Assembly (NCBI GenBank): GCA_946221065.1
Contig: CAMIIO010000019.1
Coordinates: 1-25,749, forward strand
Direction of reading: 5' to 3'
Length of the DNA: 25,749 bases
DNA from: an uncultured Rothia sp.
GTDB lineage: Bacteria; Actinomycetota; Actinomycetes; Actinomycetales; Micrococcaceae
Shown: one piece after another, positions 15,303-22,794 of the stretch
How the letters are laid out: every line of letters begins with the position of its first letter
Numbering within the stretch: position 1 is the first letter of the stretch
Notes under the pieces: generated by a model
The model's input: only the letters and a program-made list of their open reading frames with translations
What the model was told of the DNA's origin: nothing
Databases searched by the model: none
Made by a program: the position numbers and the translations under genes

Positions 15303-16676
15303 ATGACTAAATTTGCCGAGCCCATCTGGGGCACGCTCCCCCACCACGAGACTCAGATTGAGAAGGTTCGCCTGGCATTTCGCGAAAAATACGGTCAGGA
15401 ACCCGACGGCGTCTGGTCTGCCCCCGGTCGCCTTAACCTACTGGGCGAGTACATCGACTTCTTGGGCGGGTCCTGCATGCCCATGCCGCTGCCTTACCGC
15501 ACCTACGTTGCCGGGAAAATGCGTACCGACGGCGTCCTGCGCGCCACTTCGCTACAAATGCCGGGGGACGAGCGGACCGTCGTCATTCGAGATATTCAGC
15601 CCGGCTCGCTAAAGGGCTGGTTCACCTACGTTGCCGGCGTGGCGTGGTCCATGAACCAGGAAGGTGGCAAAGACATCGCGCTCCCCCTCAACTTTGGTGC
15701 CGATTTGGTGATTGATTCACGCGTACCTGTGGGCGGGGGGCTGTCTTCTTCGGCAGCATTAGAGTGTTCCACGGCGCTCGCGCTACTTGATCTTTCCTGC
15801 CCGCTACGCGATGGGTGCGAAATGACCGAACCTCTCCCCTCCGATCGCGGACCGAACAATGACGCCCTGCGCGCACGCCTTGCCCAGGTGTGTATTCGCG
15901 CCGAGAATGAGGTTGCCGGTGCAGCCACCGGTGGGCTGGATCAAACAACCTCGCTCCGTTCCAAGCATGGCAAGGCACTCGTGATTGATTTCCGTGATTT
16001 CTCCATCGAGCCGGTAGAGGCGAAGCTAGAAGAACGCGACCTCTCCTTCCTGGTGATTAACACCAACACCCCTCATGAGCTTTCCGGGAATGCGTTTGCG
16101 GTGCGACGCGCGGCGTCGGAAGAATGCACCGAAGCCCTCGGGCTCGATTACCTGCGCAATGCTCTACCCAAGGATCTTACCTGTTCCGGCATGGACGAGC
16201 GTGAGGCAAAGCTCTGGCGGATGGCGCGGGTTGATGAATGCACCACGTTGGCGCTTGACGCCGTCGAACAAAAATTCGGGCAACCCACCTATCCGCGCGG
16301 CTGGATTCGGCACGTTTTCCATGACATGTGTCTGGTGGAACGCGCGGCATATCTGCTTAAAAATTCCACAGACCTCGGGCCGGATGCGTGGGACGAGCTG
16401 GGAAGACTCTTTACCGAGTCTTTTGTGTCCATGCGGGATGAGTTACGCGCCTCGCGCGCGGAGATTGACCTTGCCGTGGCTACGTGCCTTGACGCCGGGG
16501 CGCTGGGCGCTCGTATTGTCGGTGGCGGTTTTGGTGGCGCGGTGATGGCACTGGTGCGTACCGATAATCTGGAGTACGCGGCACGCGCCGTCGCTAATGC
16601 CTATGCCCGTGAGGGATATGCGGAGCCGGAATCTTTGCCGATGGTGGCGGGTTTCGCGGCGGATAAAGACCTCTAA
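15303..16676 (+). CDS. galK: Galactokinase-like GHMP kinase
   Basis: 457 aa GHMP kinase, longer than the usual 380-400 aa. It would phosphorylate galactose at C1 in the Leloir pathway, in the cytosol. GHMP motif I appears as GRLNLLGEYIDFLGG (42-56), motif II as VGGGLSSSAALE (143-154), the catalytic Asp as D213 in GGLDQTTSL, and motif III as GGGFGGAVMAL near the C-terminus. Motif I departs from the canonical GEHTDYN: His, Thr, Tyr and Asn are replaced by Tyr, Ile, Phe and Leu, while the Glu and Asp are kept. Extra residues lie around 160-190 and 275-310. No galT or galE is adjacent. Another sugar kinase activity is possible. Confidence 0.85.
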   Translation: MTKFAEPIWGTLPHHETQIEKVRLAFREKYGQEPDGVWSAPGRLNLLGEYIDFLGGSCMPMPLPYRTYVAGKMRTDGVLRATSLQMPGDERTVVIRDIQPGSLKGWFTYVAGVAWSMNQEGGKDIALPLNFGADLVIDSRVPVGGGLSSSAALECSTALALLDLSCPLRDGCEMTEPLPSDRGPNNDALRARLAQVCIRAENEVAGAATGGLDQTTSLRSKHGKALVIDFRDFSIEPVEAKLEERDLSFLVINTNTPHELSGNAFAVRRAASEECTEALGLDYLRNALPKDLTCSGMDEREAKLWRMARVDECTTLALDAVEQKFGQPTYPRGWIRHVFHDMCLVERAAYLLKNSTDLGPDAWDELGRLFTESFVSMRDELRASRAEIDLAVATCLDAGALGARIVGGGFGGAVMALVRTDNLEYAARAVANAYAREGYAEPESLPMVAGFAADKDL

Positions 16677-16680
16677 CCTA

Positions 16681-16743
16681 CGTTGAGGTGTCAAAAATAT
16701 GCACTTTTTAACCCAAAAAGTGCATATTTTTGACACCTCAACG
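16681..16743. terminator. 29-bp perfect palindrome, family C, copy 1 (bidirectional terminator-like)
   Basis: Arms 16681-16709 and 16715-16743 are exact complements with a five-base loop, and contain A5/T5 runs. It lies between the converging galK and permease genes. A second copy at 22795-22857 is also between convergent genes. Confidence 0.8.
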
Positions 16744-16762
16744 CAACTACCACCTCACCCAG

Positions 16763-18775
16763 CTACGAAACATGCACCACCGGCCGACGTCGTAGCTTGG
16801 GTTCGGCACGACGCAACACCTCGTGCGTGGTCGGAGCCACCTGCCCCTGCCCAAAGAAGAGGTAGGCAAGGAAATTCTTAATAGGTGTACCTGCCGCCCA
16901 GTCCAGGTACACGTGCGGGACAGTGCCGGTCATGTCCCGGATTTCGAGGGCAAGGGCGGCAATATCGTTAGCAATCGCAGACCCAGAGGCGCCCAGGATT
17001 TTCTGGTCCCCCACCTCTAACCCTTTAACCAAGATCTCGGAGCGGAAGTTGCTGGGATCCATCACGGCGATTTCGAGGAATACTACATTTTCGACATCAC
17101 CAATATGGTGTGCCCATTCTTCGCGCTCGCGTTTTTCTAGGTAGTCTGCGAGGTTGAAATTATCGGGGCGGTGAGCGATAAGATGCATGGGCTGCTCGAG
17201 GTTGGCATTAATAATTTCGAGTGCTTTTTCATCGAATTGCACGCTCTCAATACGCAGTTCGTAGGCACGTATGGCGCGGGAGAGGAAGGACACCGCAAGG
17301 ATACCGACGATAAAGATACTGGAAATGCGCAGGCCTTCGGGGCGCTCAATAATGTTGGCGATGGTCGTGTAAACGAATACTACGGTTACAAGTGTGTAGA
17401 AAATAATCGCGTAGGGTTGCTTCTTTTTTCGTGCGGAGAGCGTGACGGCAATGGACGCACTGGTCATCAGCACCAACACGCCGGTGGCGTAGGCACCGCC
17501 TTGGGCTTCAACGTCGGCGTCAAAAATGAGGGTGATGATGAAGGCGACGATGATGAAGAGGATGACGAGCGGGCGTGAAGCACGTGCCCATTCCGGGGCC
17601 ATGCCGTAGCGGGGTAGGTAGCGGGGAACGAGGTTGAGCAGTCCGCTCATGGCAGAAGCACCCGCGAACCAGAGGATGAGGATAGTGGAGAGGTCGTAGA
17701 CCGTTCCGAAGGCTTCACCGAATTGTGCGTGGGCAAGGTAGGCGAGGGCGCGTCCGTTGGCTGCTCCTCCTGCCTGAAATTCTGCTTGCGGAATGAGTAG
17801 TGCCGTGGTGAAGCTGGAGGCAATGAGCAGGGTGCTCATGATGAGCGCCGCGGTGGTGAGGAGTTTTTGGGTGGATGCTACGCGGTGGGCGATTTTTTCG
17901 GTTTGGGTGGCGCCGTCGGCGTGTATTTGTGGCATGACTACCACGCCGGTTTCAAAGCCGCTCATGCCGAGTGCAATTTTGGGAAATACAAGCACTATGA
18001 GTCCCAGTGCGAGCCAGATGTTGCCGTGTGAGGCGGCGAGGGCTGTCCACCAGTTAGTGAAGTAGAGGGGGTGGTTTAGTACATTGATGAGTGAGCCCAC
18101 GATTACCACGATATTCAACGCCAGATACGCACCTACCAGAACCACGGAAACGCCAATAGCTTCGGTAAATCCGCGGAGAAAGACAGCGGCTAGCAGAGTG
18201 AGGAACCCAAGGGTAATGAGTACATGGTGTCCGTGCATGAAGGAGGGGATTAGGGGGTTGGCTTCGAGGTGTTCGGCGGCGTCGGCGGCGGAGAGCGTCA
18301 TGGTAATCATGAAGTCTGTGGTGGTGAAGCCGAGCAGGATGAGCACAAAGATTTTGGCGGGCCAACGGGATAGGAGCCGTTCAAGCATGTGAATGGATCC
18401 GGCTCCGGCGTGTGATTCGGCGGCAACGCGGCGGTAGATGGGTAGCGCACCGCCCAGGGTCACCATGACGAGGAGCAGGGTAACCAGAGGGCTGAGTAGT
18501 CCGGCGGCGAGCGCGGCAATGGCTGGCTGGTAGCCGAGGGTGGAGAAGTAGTCGACGCCGGAGAGGCACATGACTTGCCACCAGGGGTGGCCGTCTTTGT
18601 GGGCGCGGCGTTTTCCGTGCGGGCCTTGTAGGTCTGCGGTGAGTTGGGTGTTCATGAGCCAGTTTTGGCTTTTTGCTCTCACACTGGATACAAGGTGTGA
18701 GCGGTTTTGCGGTTCTGGATCGCTGTTGTGTGAGCGATGAGCAATGCGTGATTGATGGTGCCGCAGAGACCCCAT
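16763..18775 (-). CDS. APC-superfamily permease with soluble C-terminal domain
   Basis: 670 aa. About 12 transmembrane spans occupy roughly residues 65-500, beginning after the typical entry WWQVMCLSGVDYFSTLGYQP, which is characteristic of APC-family amino-acid permeases. Residues 505-670 are soluble, containing NANLEQPMHLIAHRPDNF and VYLDWAAGTPIKNFLAYLFF, and look like a cytosolic regulatory domain. GAAAGGGG lies six bases before the ATG at 18775 and supports that start, although the first 40 residues are Arg/Ser-rich and poorly conserved in appearance. An alternative ATG is at 18655 but has no Shine-Dalgarno. Substrate is unknown. The gene is monocistronic. Confidence 0.85.
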   Translation of the reverse strand: MGSLRHHQSRIAHRSHNSDPEPQNRSHLVSSVRAKSQNWLMNTQLTADLQGPHGKRRAHKDGHPWWQVMCLSGVDYFSTLGYQPAIAALAAGLLSPLVTLLLVMVTLGGALPIYRRVAAESHAGAGSIHMLERLLSRWPAKIFVLILLGFTTTDFMITMTLSAADAAEHLEANPLIPSFMHGHHVLITLGFLTLLAAVFLRGFTEAIGVSVVLVGAYLALNIVVIVGSLINVLNHPLYFTNWWTALAASHGNIWLALGLIVLVFPKIALGMSGFETGVVVMPQIHADGATQTEKIAHRVASTQKLLTTAALIMSTLLIASSFTTALLIPQAEFQAGGAANGRALAYLAHAQFGEAFGTVYDLSTILILWFAGASAMSGLLNLVPRYLPRYGMAPEWARASRPLVILFIIVAFIITLIFDADVEAQGGAYATGVLVLMTSASIAVTLSARKKKQPYAIIFYTLVTVVFVYTTIANIIERPEGLRISSIFIVGILAVSFLSRAIRAYELRIESVQFDEKALEIINANLEQPMHLIAHRPDNFNLADYLEKREREEWAHHIGDVENVVFLEIAVMDPSNFRSEILVKGLEVGDQKILGASGSAIANDIAALALEIRDMTGTVPHVYLDWAAGTPIKNFLAYLFFGQGQVAPTTHEVLRRAEPKLRRRPVVHVS

Positions 18776-19045
18776 GCGAGGCCCCTTTCTCTATACGTGC
18801 CGGTTGGCAGTGAAATATGTAACTCAGCGAGTATACGCCCCTAGCTGGGGATTGTATATAAAGGCGGTGTGGGCTGATTTTTCGGGGTGTTTTGTTGGGT
18901 TCAAAGGGTATTTGCAGATGTGATAAGTGAAACTTTTTGTACGTTTTAGGGGTAAATGTTTTACTTCATCCAAAACATCAGTAGACTGATTATTACAAGC
19001 GTGGGAAGTATTCAGATTCTCACACCAACGAAAGGATAACGAATT

Positions 19046-19219
19046 ATGGGTTTCGACATTGATGGCATCAAAGACAAGGCAAACGAAGGCGTAGACGCCG
19101 GCAAGGACGCCGTAAACGAAAAGGCTGGCCGCGAGGTAGTGAACGAAGACCACGCACAGCAGGCCAAGGATAAGGTGGACGAACAGTTCACCAATGTTGC
19201 CGGCAAGTTCACCAAGTAA
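19046..19219 (+). CDS. Small charged helical protein (57 aa), MT0933/CsbD-like stress type
   Basis: 57 aa, starting MGFDIDGIKDKANEGVDAGK and ending VAGKFTK. It is highly charged, cysteine-free and predicted helical, in the style of small CsbD- or MT0933-like actinobacterial proteins. AAGGA lies nine bases before the ATG. A strong terminator follows at 19256-19291. The segment EVVNEDHAQQAKDKVDEQF resembles QVVNEAQAQQSNIEADQQI of the next gene, so the two are paralogs. The upstream 270 bases carry no other gene and probably hold the promoter. Confidence 0.72.
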   Translation: MGFDIDGIKDKANEGVDAGKDAVNEKAGREVVNEDHAQQAKDKVDEQFTNVAGKFTK

Positions 19220-19255
19220 TTTTTCAGAATTACTGAACTATTAAAACTTCAGAGG

Positions 19256-19291
19256 GGTCGCTAGTTTCTTCACGAAGCTGGCGGCCTTTTT
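19256..19291 (+). terminator. Terminator or attenuator between the two small paralogs
   Basis: A 13-bp stem (19256-19268 with 19274-19286, including three G-U pairs) has a five-base loop and is followed by TTTTT. The T-run ends only eight bases before the Shine-Dalgarno of the next gene, so it may act as an attenuator in that gene's leader. Confidence 0.72.
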
Positions 19292-19310
19292 CTCAATAGA
19301 GGAGGAATAA

Positions 19311-19487
19311 ATGCTAGAAAAAGACAACATTGAGCAGCAGGAACTCGCTAAGGATGGCATTCCTTCCGAAAAGGAAGCTTTGCAGAATGACGCCGGTCAG
19401 CAGGTTGTGAACGAAGCTCAGGCACAGCAGTCAAATATTGAGGCAGATCAGCAGATTAATGATGTTCGCGAGCGCTTCGGCAAGTAA
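19311..19487 (+). CDS. Small Gln/Glu-rich helical protein (58 aa)
   Basis: 58 aa beginning MLEKDNIEQQELAKDG and ending INDVRERFGK. It is helical, very hydrophilic and has eleven glutamines. A strong GAGGAGG sits five bases before the ATG. Its second half aligns with the preceding 57-aa protein. There is no room for a promoter between the upstream terminator and this Shine-Dalgarno, so its message must start upstream and pass through the hairpin. It is probably a stress-associated protein, by context with the adjacent CsbD gene; the exact function is unknown. Confidence 0.72.
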   Translation: MLEKDNIEQQELAKDGIPSEKEALQNDAGQQVVNEAQAQQSNIEADQQINDVRERFGK

Positions 19488-19587
19488 CTCGCGCTTCCCG
19501 CGTAACTTCGCGTTATTTTTCAGCTAAACCCCAGGTTTAGCAGTAGACTTAGTAGTACCTAGTTATTGATTTACAAGGAGGAACATT

Positions 19588-19773
19588 ATGAGTGCAGAAG
19601 ATAAGTTGAATGAATTTGCAGGTAAGGCCAAGGAAGGCGCCGGAAACCTCACTGGTGACCAGGAGCTACAGTCAGAAGGCAAGACCGATCAGGTAAAGGC
19701 TAAGGCCGAGGGTCTTATTAATGACGCCAAGGACAAGGTCGAAGGTATTAAGAATTCCCTGAAGAACGACTAA
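19588..19773 (+). CDS. CsbD family stress-response protein
   Basis: 61 aa with the CsbD pattern: DKLNEFAGKAKEGAGNLTGD followed by a second helix VKAKAEGLINDAKDKVEGIK. The length is normal for the family, which is induced by general stress sigma factors; biochemical function is unknown. AAGGAGG precedes the ATG at good spacing. An 8-bp hairpin (19523-19530 with 19534-19541) separates it from the previous small gene, and a T-rich terminator follows. It forms a cluster of three small stress-type genes in one orientation. Confidence 0.88.
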   Translation: MSAEDKLNEFAGKAKEGAGNLTGDQELQSEGKTDQVKAKAEGLINDAKDKVEGIKNSLKND

Positions 19774-19795
19774 GTTCTTTCCGGTTACCGTAAAA

Positions 19796-19840
19796 GATGA
19801 CGGCGCCCCCCTGCGGGAGGCGTCGTCGTTTTTGTTTTAC
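19796..19840 (+). terminator. Rho-independent terminator after the CsbD gene
   Basis: GACGGCGCC pairs with GGCGTCGTC (one G-U), with an 11-base loop, followed by GTTTTTGTTTT. Confidence 0.75.
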
Positions 19841-19946
19841 TGCGCTGAGCTAATAACCGAACTCTGCGCGAAAGGCTGCATGGTTATAATCTCCCCAGGA
19901 CGGCCATAACACAGCACACCTGGCAATTTACCGCTAAATAAAACTC

Positions 19947-20486
19947 CTAGTCGGTCGCCAGCTTCGAGTACAGCGCAAGATCGTATATCTCCCCGCGAAG
20001 CTGTTCAGCACCTCGCAGATAACCCTCAAAGTGCATTCCTGCGCCCTCTGCCACATGGCGGGAGGCAGAATTTTGCCGAGCCGCTTTGAGTTCCACCCGG
20101 TAGACATCCTGTTCAAATGCTGTAGCCAGCACCAGCTTAAGCGCGCGAGTCATCAGCCCTCTACCTCTTCCCCAGGGAGCCGCCGCATAGCCAATATCGA
20201 CGGTACGATTCACTTCATCGCCGGATAATCTGACTTCAATATTCCCCTGATACCTGCCCTCAGCAACGAGTGCCCAGCGCACGACGTCGGAATTTTGTAC
20301 GAACTCTTCAGCCATGGCTTCGGTATAGTCCTCTGGGACGGTAGTAAAACGTAGTGTTCGCTCATCACGACACGTCTCCACAAGATCCTTTACTATCCCG
20401 GCGATGGTGCGCGCCTCGCGCCAAGGTAGCAGGGTGAGTTCTTGATCGGTAAGTTCTCGCGTCTCAATGGGCCAGATAAAAGTCAT
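19947..20486 (-). CDS. GNAT-family N-acetyltransferase (RimJ/RimL-like)
   Basis: 179 aa acetyl-CoA-dependent acetyltransferase. The acetyl-CoA pyrophosphate loop is RGRGLMTRAL (about 126-135), preceded by the beta strand VDIGYAAAPWGR and followed by YRVELKAARQNSASRHVAEGAGMHFEG, the RimJ/L-type Asn-Ser/Arg helix and GF-like turn. Such enzymes acetylate protein N-termini or small amines. The start has no Shine-Dalgarno, but TAGGCT lies exactly six bases upstream, so the mRNA is probably leaderless. A minus-strand terminator-like hairpin (20519-20560) is just upstream. The substrate is unknown. Confidence 0.85.
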   Translation of the reverse strand: MTFIWPIETRELTDQELTLLPWREARTIAGIVKDLVETCRDERTLRFTTVPEDYTEAMAEEFVQNSDVVRWALVAEGRYQGNIEVRLSGDEVNRTVDIGYAAAPWGRGRGLMTRALKLVLATAFEQDVYRVELKAARQNSASRHVAEGAGMHFEGYLRGAEQLRGEIYDLALYSKLATD

Positions 20487-20511
20487 GGCCCTAGCCTACC
20501 GGAAAGCTATA

Positions 20512-20560
20512 CAAAAAAAGAGACTTCATGCCTCCCTCTACCACATCTTCTGAAGTCTCT
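20512..20560 (-). terminator. Minus-strand terminator-like hairpin upstream of the acetyltransferase
   Basis: Arms AGAGACTTCA (20519-20528) and TGAAGTCTCT (20551-20560) are perfect, with a 22-base loop. On the minus strand the stem runs into a stretch of seven T. No minus-strand gene lies upstream of it, so it may block antisense transcription. Confidence 0.5.
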
Positions 20561-20617
20561 CCCGCGTTCTTCTACACTGGAATAGACAGCATACTCAGCA
20601 ATCAAAGGAGACTCATC

Positions 20618-20920
20618 ATGACACGACCTCAAGCAACCCAGGCAGAAGCCGAAAAGATTATTGCCGACGGCGGCGTCGTCATCTACTGGCGCCCCGGATG
20701 CCCCTTCTGCGAAGCCTTGGATGAAGGTCTTGGCGAAACCGGCGATCGTGCTACCTGGGTAAATATTTGGGAGGATGAGAACGCCAAGGCTTTTGTGGGA
20801 TCGGTCAACGACGGTAACGCGGTGGTTCCCACCGTCACCAACTCCGAAAAGTCGTTCGTAGCGTCCTCTTCAAAGGCTCCTAAAATTGTTTCGCTAATGA
20901 TTGAGAAATCAGGTAAATAA
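20618..20920 (+). CDS. Glutaredoxin/mycoredoxin-like protein
   Basis: 100 aa from ATG 20618, which has AAAGGAG about seven bases upstream. Thioredoxin fold with an active-site dithiol C28-P-F-C31 after VIYWRPG and a cis-proline at P71 in VVPT, so a monothiol or dithiol exchange role in the cytosol is likely. Actinomycetota use mycothiol, so a mycoredoxin-like role is plausible. The stop codon overlaps the next gene's ATG by one base (TAATG), so the pair is translationally coupled. Confidence 0.85.
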   Translation: MTRPQATQAEAEKIIADGGVVIYWRPGCPFCEALDEGLGETGDRATWVNIWEDENAKAFVGSVNDGNAVVPTVTNSEKSFVASSSKAPKIVSLMIEKSGK

Positions 20921-21753
20921 TGTCTACCGAGCAGCAGGGACGCCCCGAACTCAATCGAGACACCACTGTGTGCATTTCGCTCTCGGGACGCCCGTCCAAT
21001 CACGGCATTAAATTCCACAATTACCTGTATGAGAAGTTTGGCCTGGATTTTCTCTACAAGGCAATGACTACCGATGATATTGAGGCGGCAATCGGCGGTG
21101 TGCGAGCACTGGGAATCCGTGGCTGTTCGGTGTCAATGCCGTTCAAGCAGGCGGTGATTCCGCTGGTGAATGAGGTGGATCATTCCGCAGAGGTGATTGG
21201 CGCGGTAAATACGATCGTGAACGCCGAGGGCTACCTGCACGCCTACAACACGGACGTTATTGCGGTGGCTTCACTACTCACAACCCATAGCGTTGACCCA
21301 AACCTACCGTTCCTTTTGCGTGGATCGGGAGGTATGGCTCGCGCGGTAGCCGGCGCATTTTTTGACGCCGGGTTTAAGCAGGGCACGATTATTGCGCGCA
21401 ATAAGGACGCCGGGCAGGATCTTGCCCAAAAGTACGGCTACAAGTGGGCACCCGAGGTGGGCGAACTGACTGCTCCGGTCATCGTAAACGTCACTCCCAT
21501 TGGCATGGAAGGCGGTGTCGAGGAAGATTCGCTCGCCTACCCGCAAGCTAGTATTGACGCCGCCCAGGTGGTGTTCGACGTCGTCGCAATGCCCGTGGAG
21601 ACCCCGCTGATTCGGGCTGCGCGCGCCGCCGGTAAAGAGGTTATTACCGGCGGGGAAGTAATTGCGCTTCAGGCAGCTGAACAGTTCCGTCTCTATACCG
21701 GTGTAGAAGTCTCTGCCGAGGACGTTGCGGAGGCGGAAGCGCAGGCACATTAG
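20920..21753 (+). CDS. Shikimate dehydrogenase-family oxidoreductase (AroE-like)
   Basis: 277 aa NAD(P)-dependent dehydrogenase. Catalytic residues are present: K76 in SVSMPFKQ and D112 in AYNTD, with the nucleotide-binding loop RGSGGMARAVAGAF at about 134-147. Unlike true AroE, which has an HSxSP motif whose serines hold the shikimate carboxylate, the equivalent segment here is SGRPSNHGIKFHN, lacking that S-x-S. It is therefore more likely a paralog acting on a related substrate than the essential aromatic-pathway enzyme. It is coupled to the upstream redox protein, which is unusual for aroE. Confidence 0.82.
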   Translation: MSTEQQGRPELNRDTTVCISLSGRPSNHGIKFHNYLYEKFGLDFLYKAMTTDDIEAAIGGVRALGIRGCSVSMPFKQAVIPLVNEVDHSAEVIGAVNTIVNAEGYLHAYNTDVIAVASLLTTHSVDPNLPFLLRGSGGMARAVAGAFFDAGFKQGTIIARNKDAGQDLAQKYGYKWAPEVGELTAPVIVNVTPIGMEGGVEEDSLAYPQASIDAAQVVFDVVAMPVETPLIRAARAAGKEVITGGEVIALQAAEQFRLYTGVEVSAEDVAEAEAQAH

Positions 21754-21776
21754 AGCCTAAAAAGGGCGTTTATTGA

Positions 21777-21834
21777 GTGGCCAGCCTTCTTCTTGTGATT
21801 ATCTTCGATAATTTTAGGCGCTAAGGCTGGTCAC
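21777..21834. terminator. Branched hairpin after the AroE-like gene
   Basis: Outer 12-bp stem (GTGGCCAGCCTT with AAGGCTGGTCAC, one G-U) encloses a second 6-bp hairpin (ATTATC/GATAAT, 21798-21812). The outer arms resemble hairpin family A, but the interior differs. There is no T-tract. Confidence 0.5.
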
Positions 21835-21863
21835 CCCCTCCCTCATCTGACACAATAATAAGT

Positions 21864-22511
21864 ATGATTACTAAAAAAGCTAACGCAAAGATGATGGGAA
21901 CACTCGGACTAAGCCTCGCGGCACTCTTCAGCTTCACAGCCTGCGGCGACAATTCCGAAGACGACAACACAAATAACACTCCCGCTGCAACACCCGTTGC
22001 ACCCGACGTCACACAAACCGGCGAATCCAGCCCTAGTGCCACCACCGATGACGACGATCAGGATGAGACTCAATCCGCTTCGGCAAGCGAGTCCGCCACA
22101 ACAGCTTCCGGCAAGGAAGGCGTATTCGACGCTCTTGACGCCGTCGAGAAGGAATACCCCAACGGTACCGTGATTAGCATTGACCGCGACGACGCCGACA
22201 CCCGCTACGAAATCGACGTCGTTGACGGAGACAAAACCCTGGAACTTCAGGTTGAAAACGGCACGATAACCGTTAAGGAAACCGAAAACGAAGTGGACTC
22301 TGAAGCTCGTCAGGCAGCAGATGTGGCAACCGATATCCGCACGGCTCTAAAGACCGCCACCGAATCGGTATCCGACCAGACCGTAGATGATGTGGAACTC
22401 GATGACGACGTCACCCCCTTGCGCTGGGAGATTGACTTCGACAAAGCCGACGGCACCGACGGCGACAAGGTCTTTGTTGATGCCACTAATGGTGAGATTG
22501 TTTCCCGCTAG
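21864..22511 (+). CDS. PepSY-domain lipoprotein
   Basis: 215 aa. The signal peptide (KKANAK, then a hydrophobic core) ends in a lipobox FTAC, with lipidated C27. A disordered Asp/Ser/Thr-rich linker occupies about 28-85. Two PepSY-like modules follow: VFDALDAVEKEYPNGTVISI with YEIDVVDGD, and AADVATDIRTAL with WEIDFDKADGTD and VFVDATNGEIV. The protein is extremely acidic. PepSY proteins are usually small extracytoplasmic modules that inhibit peptidases or bind ligands. The gene is monocistronic, and a T-rich terminator follows. Confidence 0.85.
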   Translation: MITKKANAKMMGTLGLSLAALFSFTACGDNSEDDNTNNTPAATPVAPDVTQTGESSPSATTDDDDQDETQSASASESATTASGKEGVFDALDAVEKEYPNGTVISIDRDDADTRYEIDVVDGDKTLELQVENGTITVKETENEVDSEARQAADVATDIRTALKTATESVSDQTVDDVELDDDVTPLRWEIDFDKADGTDGDKVFVDATNGEIVSR

Positions 22512-22550
22512 GTTTTAGGAAGAAGAGCGAGCGCTCACTAATTTTTACAT

Positions 22551-22590
22551 CGCTCCTGTGGATTATTATCCGCGGGAGCGATTTTATTTT
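22551..22590 (+). terminator. Rho-independent terminator of the PepSY lipoprotein gene
   Basis: An 11-bp stem (22551-22561 with 22570-22580, two G-U pairs) has an eight-base A/T loop and is followed by ATTTTATTTT. Confidence 0.75.
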
Positions 22591-22603
22591 GTGAAATTAC
22601 AAA

Positions 22604-22779
22604 AATTCCACAACCTGTTTTTAAGGTTTTCCACAGATGTGGATAAACTTGGGGAAATGATTACACCCATGTAATTACGCGGAAGTTAAAGGCTGAGATT
22701 TCACTATCCACAGGTTATTAACAGTTGTGGAATTACAGAAATGTAGTTACCAACAGGTGTGGATAAGTTCTGTGGATAA
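22604..22779. other. DnaA-box cluster (oriC-like or DnaA-titration locus)
   Basis: Nine-base boxes related to TTATCCACA: perfect copies on the minus strand at 22638-22646, 22758-22766 and 22771-22779 (TGTGGATAA); one-mismatch copies on the plus strand at 22627-22635 (TTTTCCACA) and 22704-22712 (CTATCCACA); and a matched pair of weaker AATTCCACA forms at 22604-22612 (+) and 22726-22734 (-). Seven boxes lie within 176 bases between convergent genes, with A/T-rich sequence on the left. dnaA and dnaN are not in the window, so calling it oriC would be an inference. Confidence 0.7.
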
Positions 22780-22794
22780 CGTTCGTTCTCTATA

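Noticed and set aside
21777..21834. Third member of hairpin family A
   Set aside because: The outer arms are similar, but the interior is unrelated, so it is kept as a separate hairpin.
22604..22779. DnaA boxes as a DnaA-regulated promoter
   Set aside because: The flanking genes converge, so no gene start is present to regulate.
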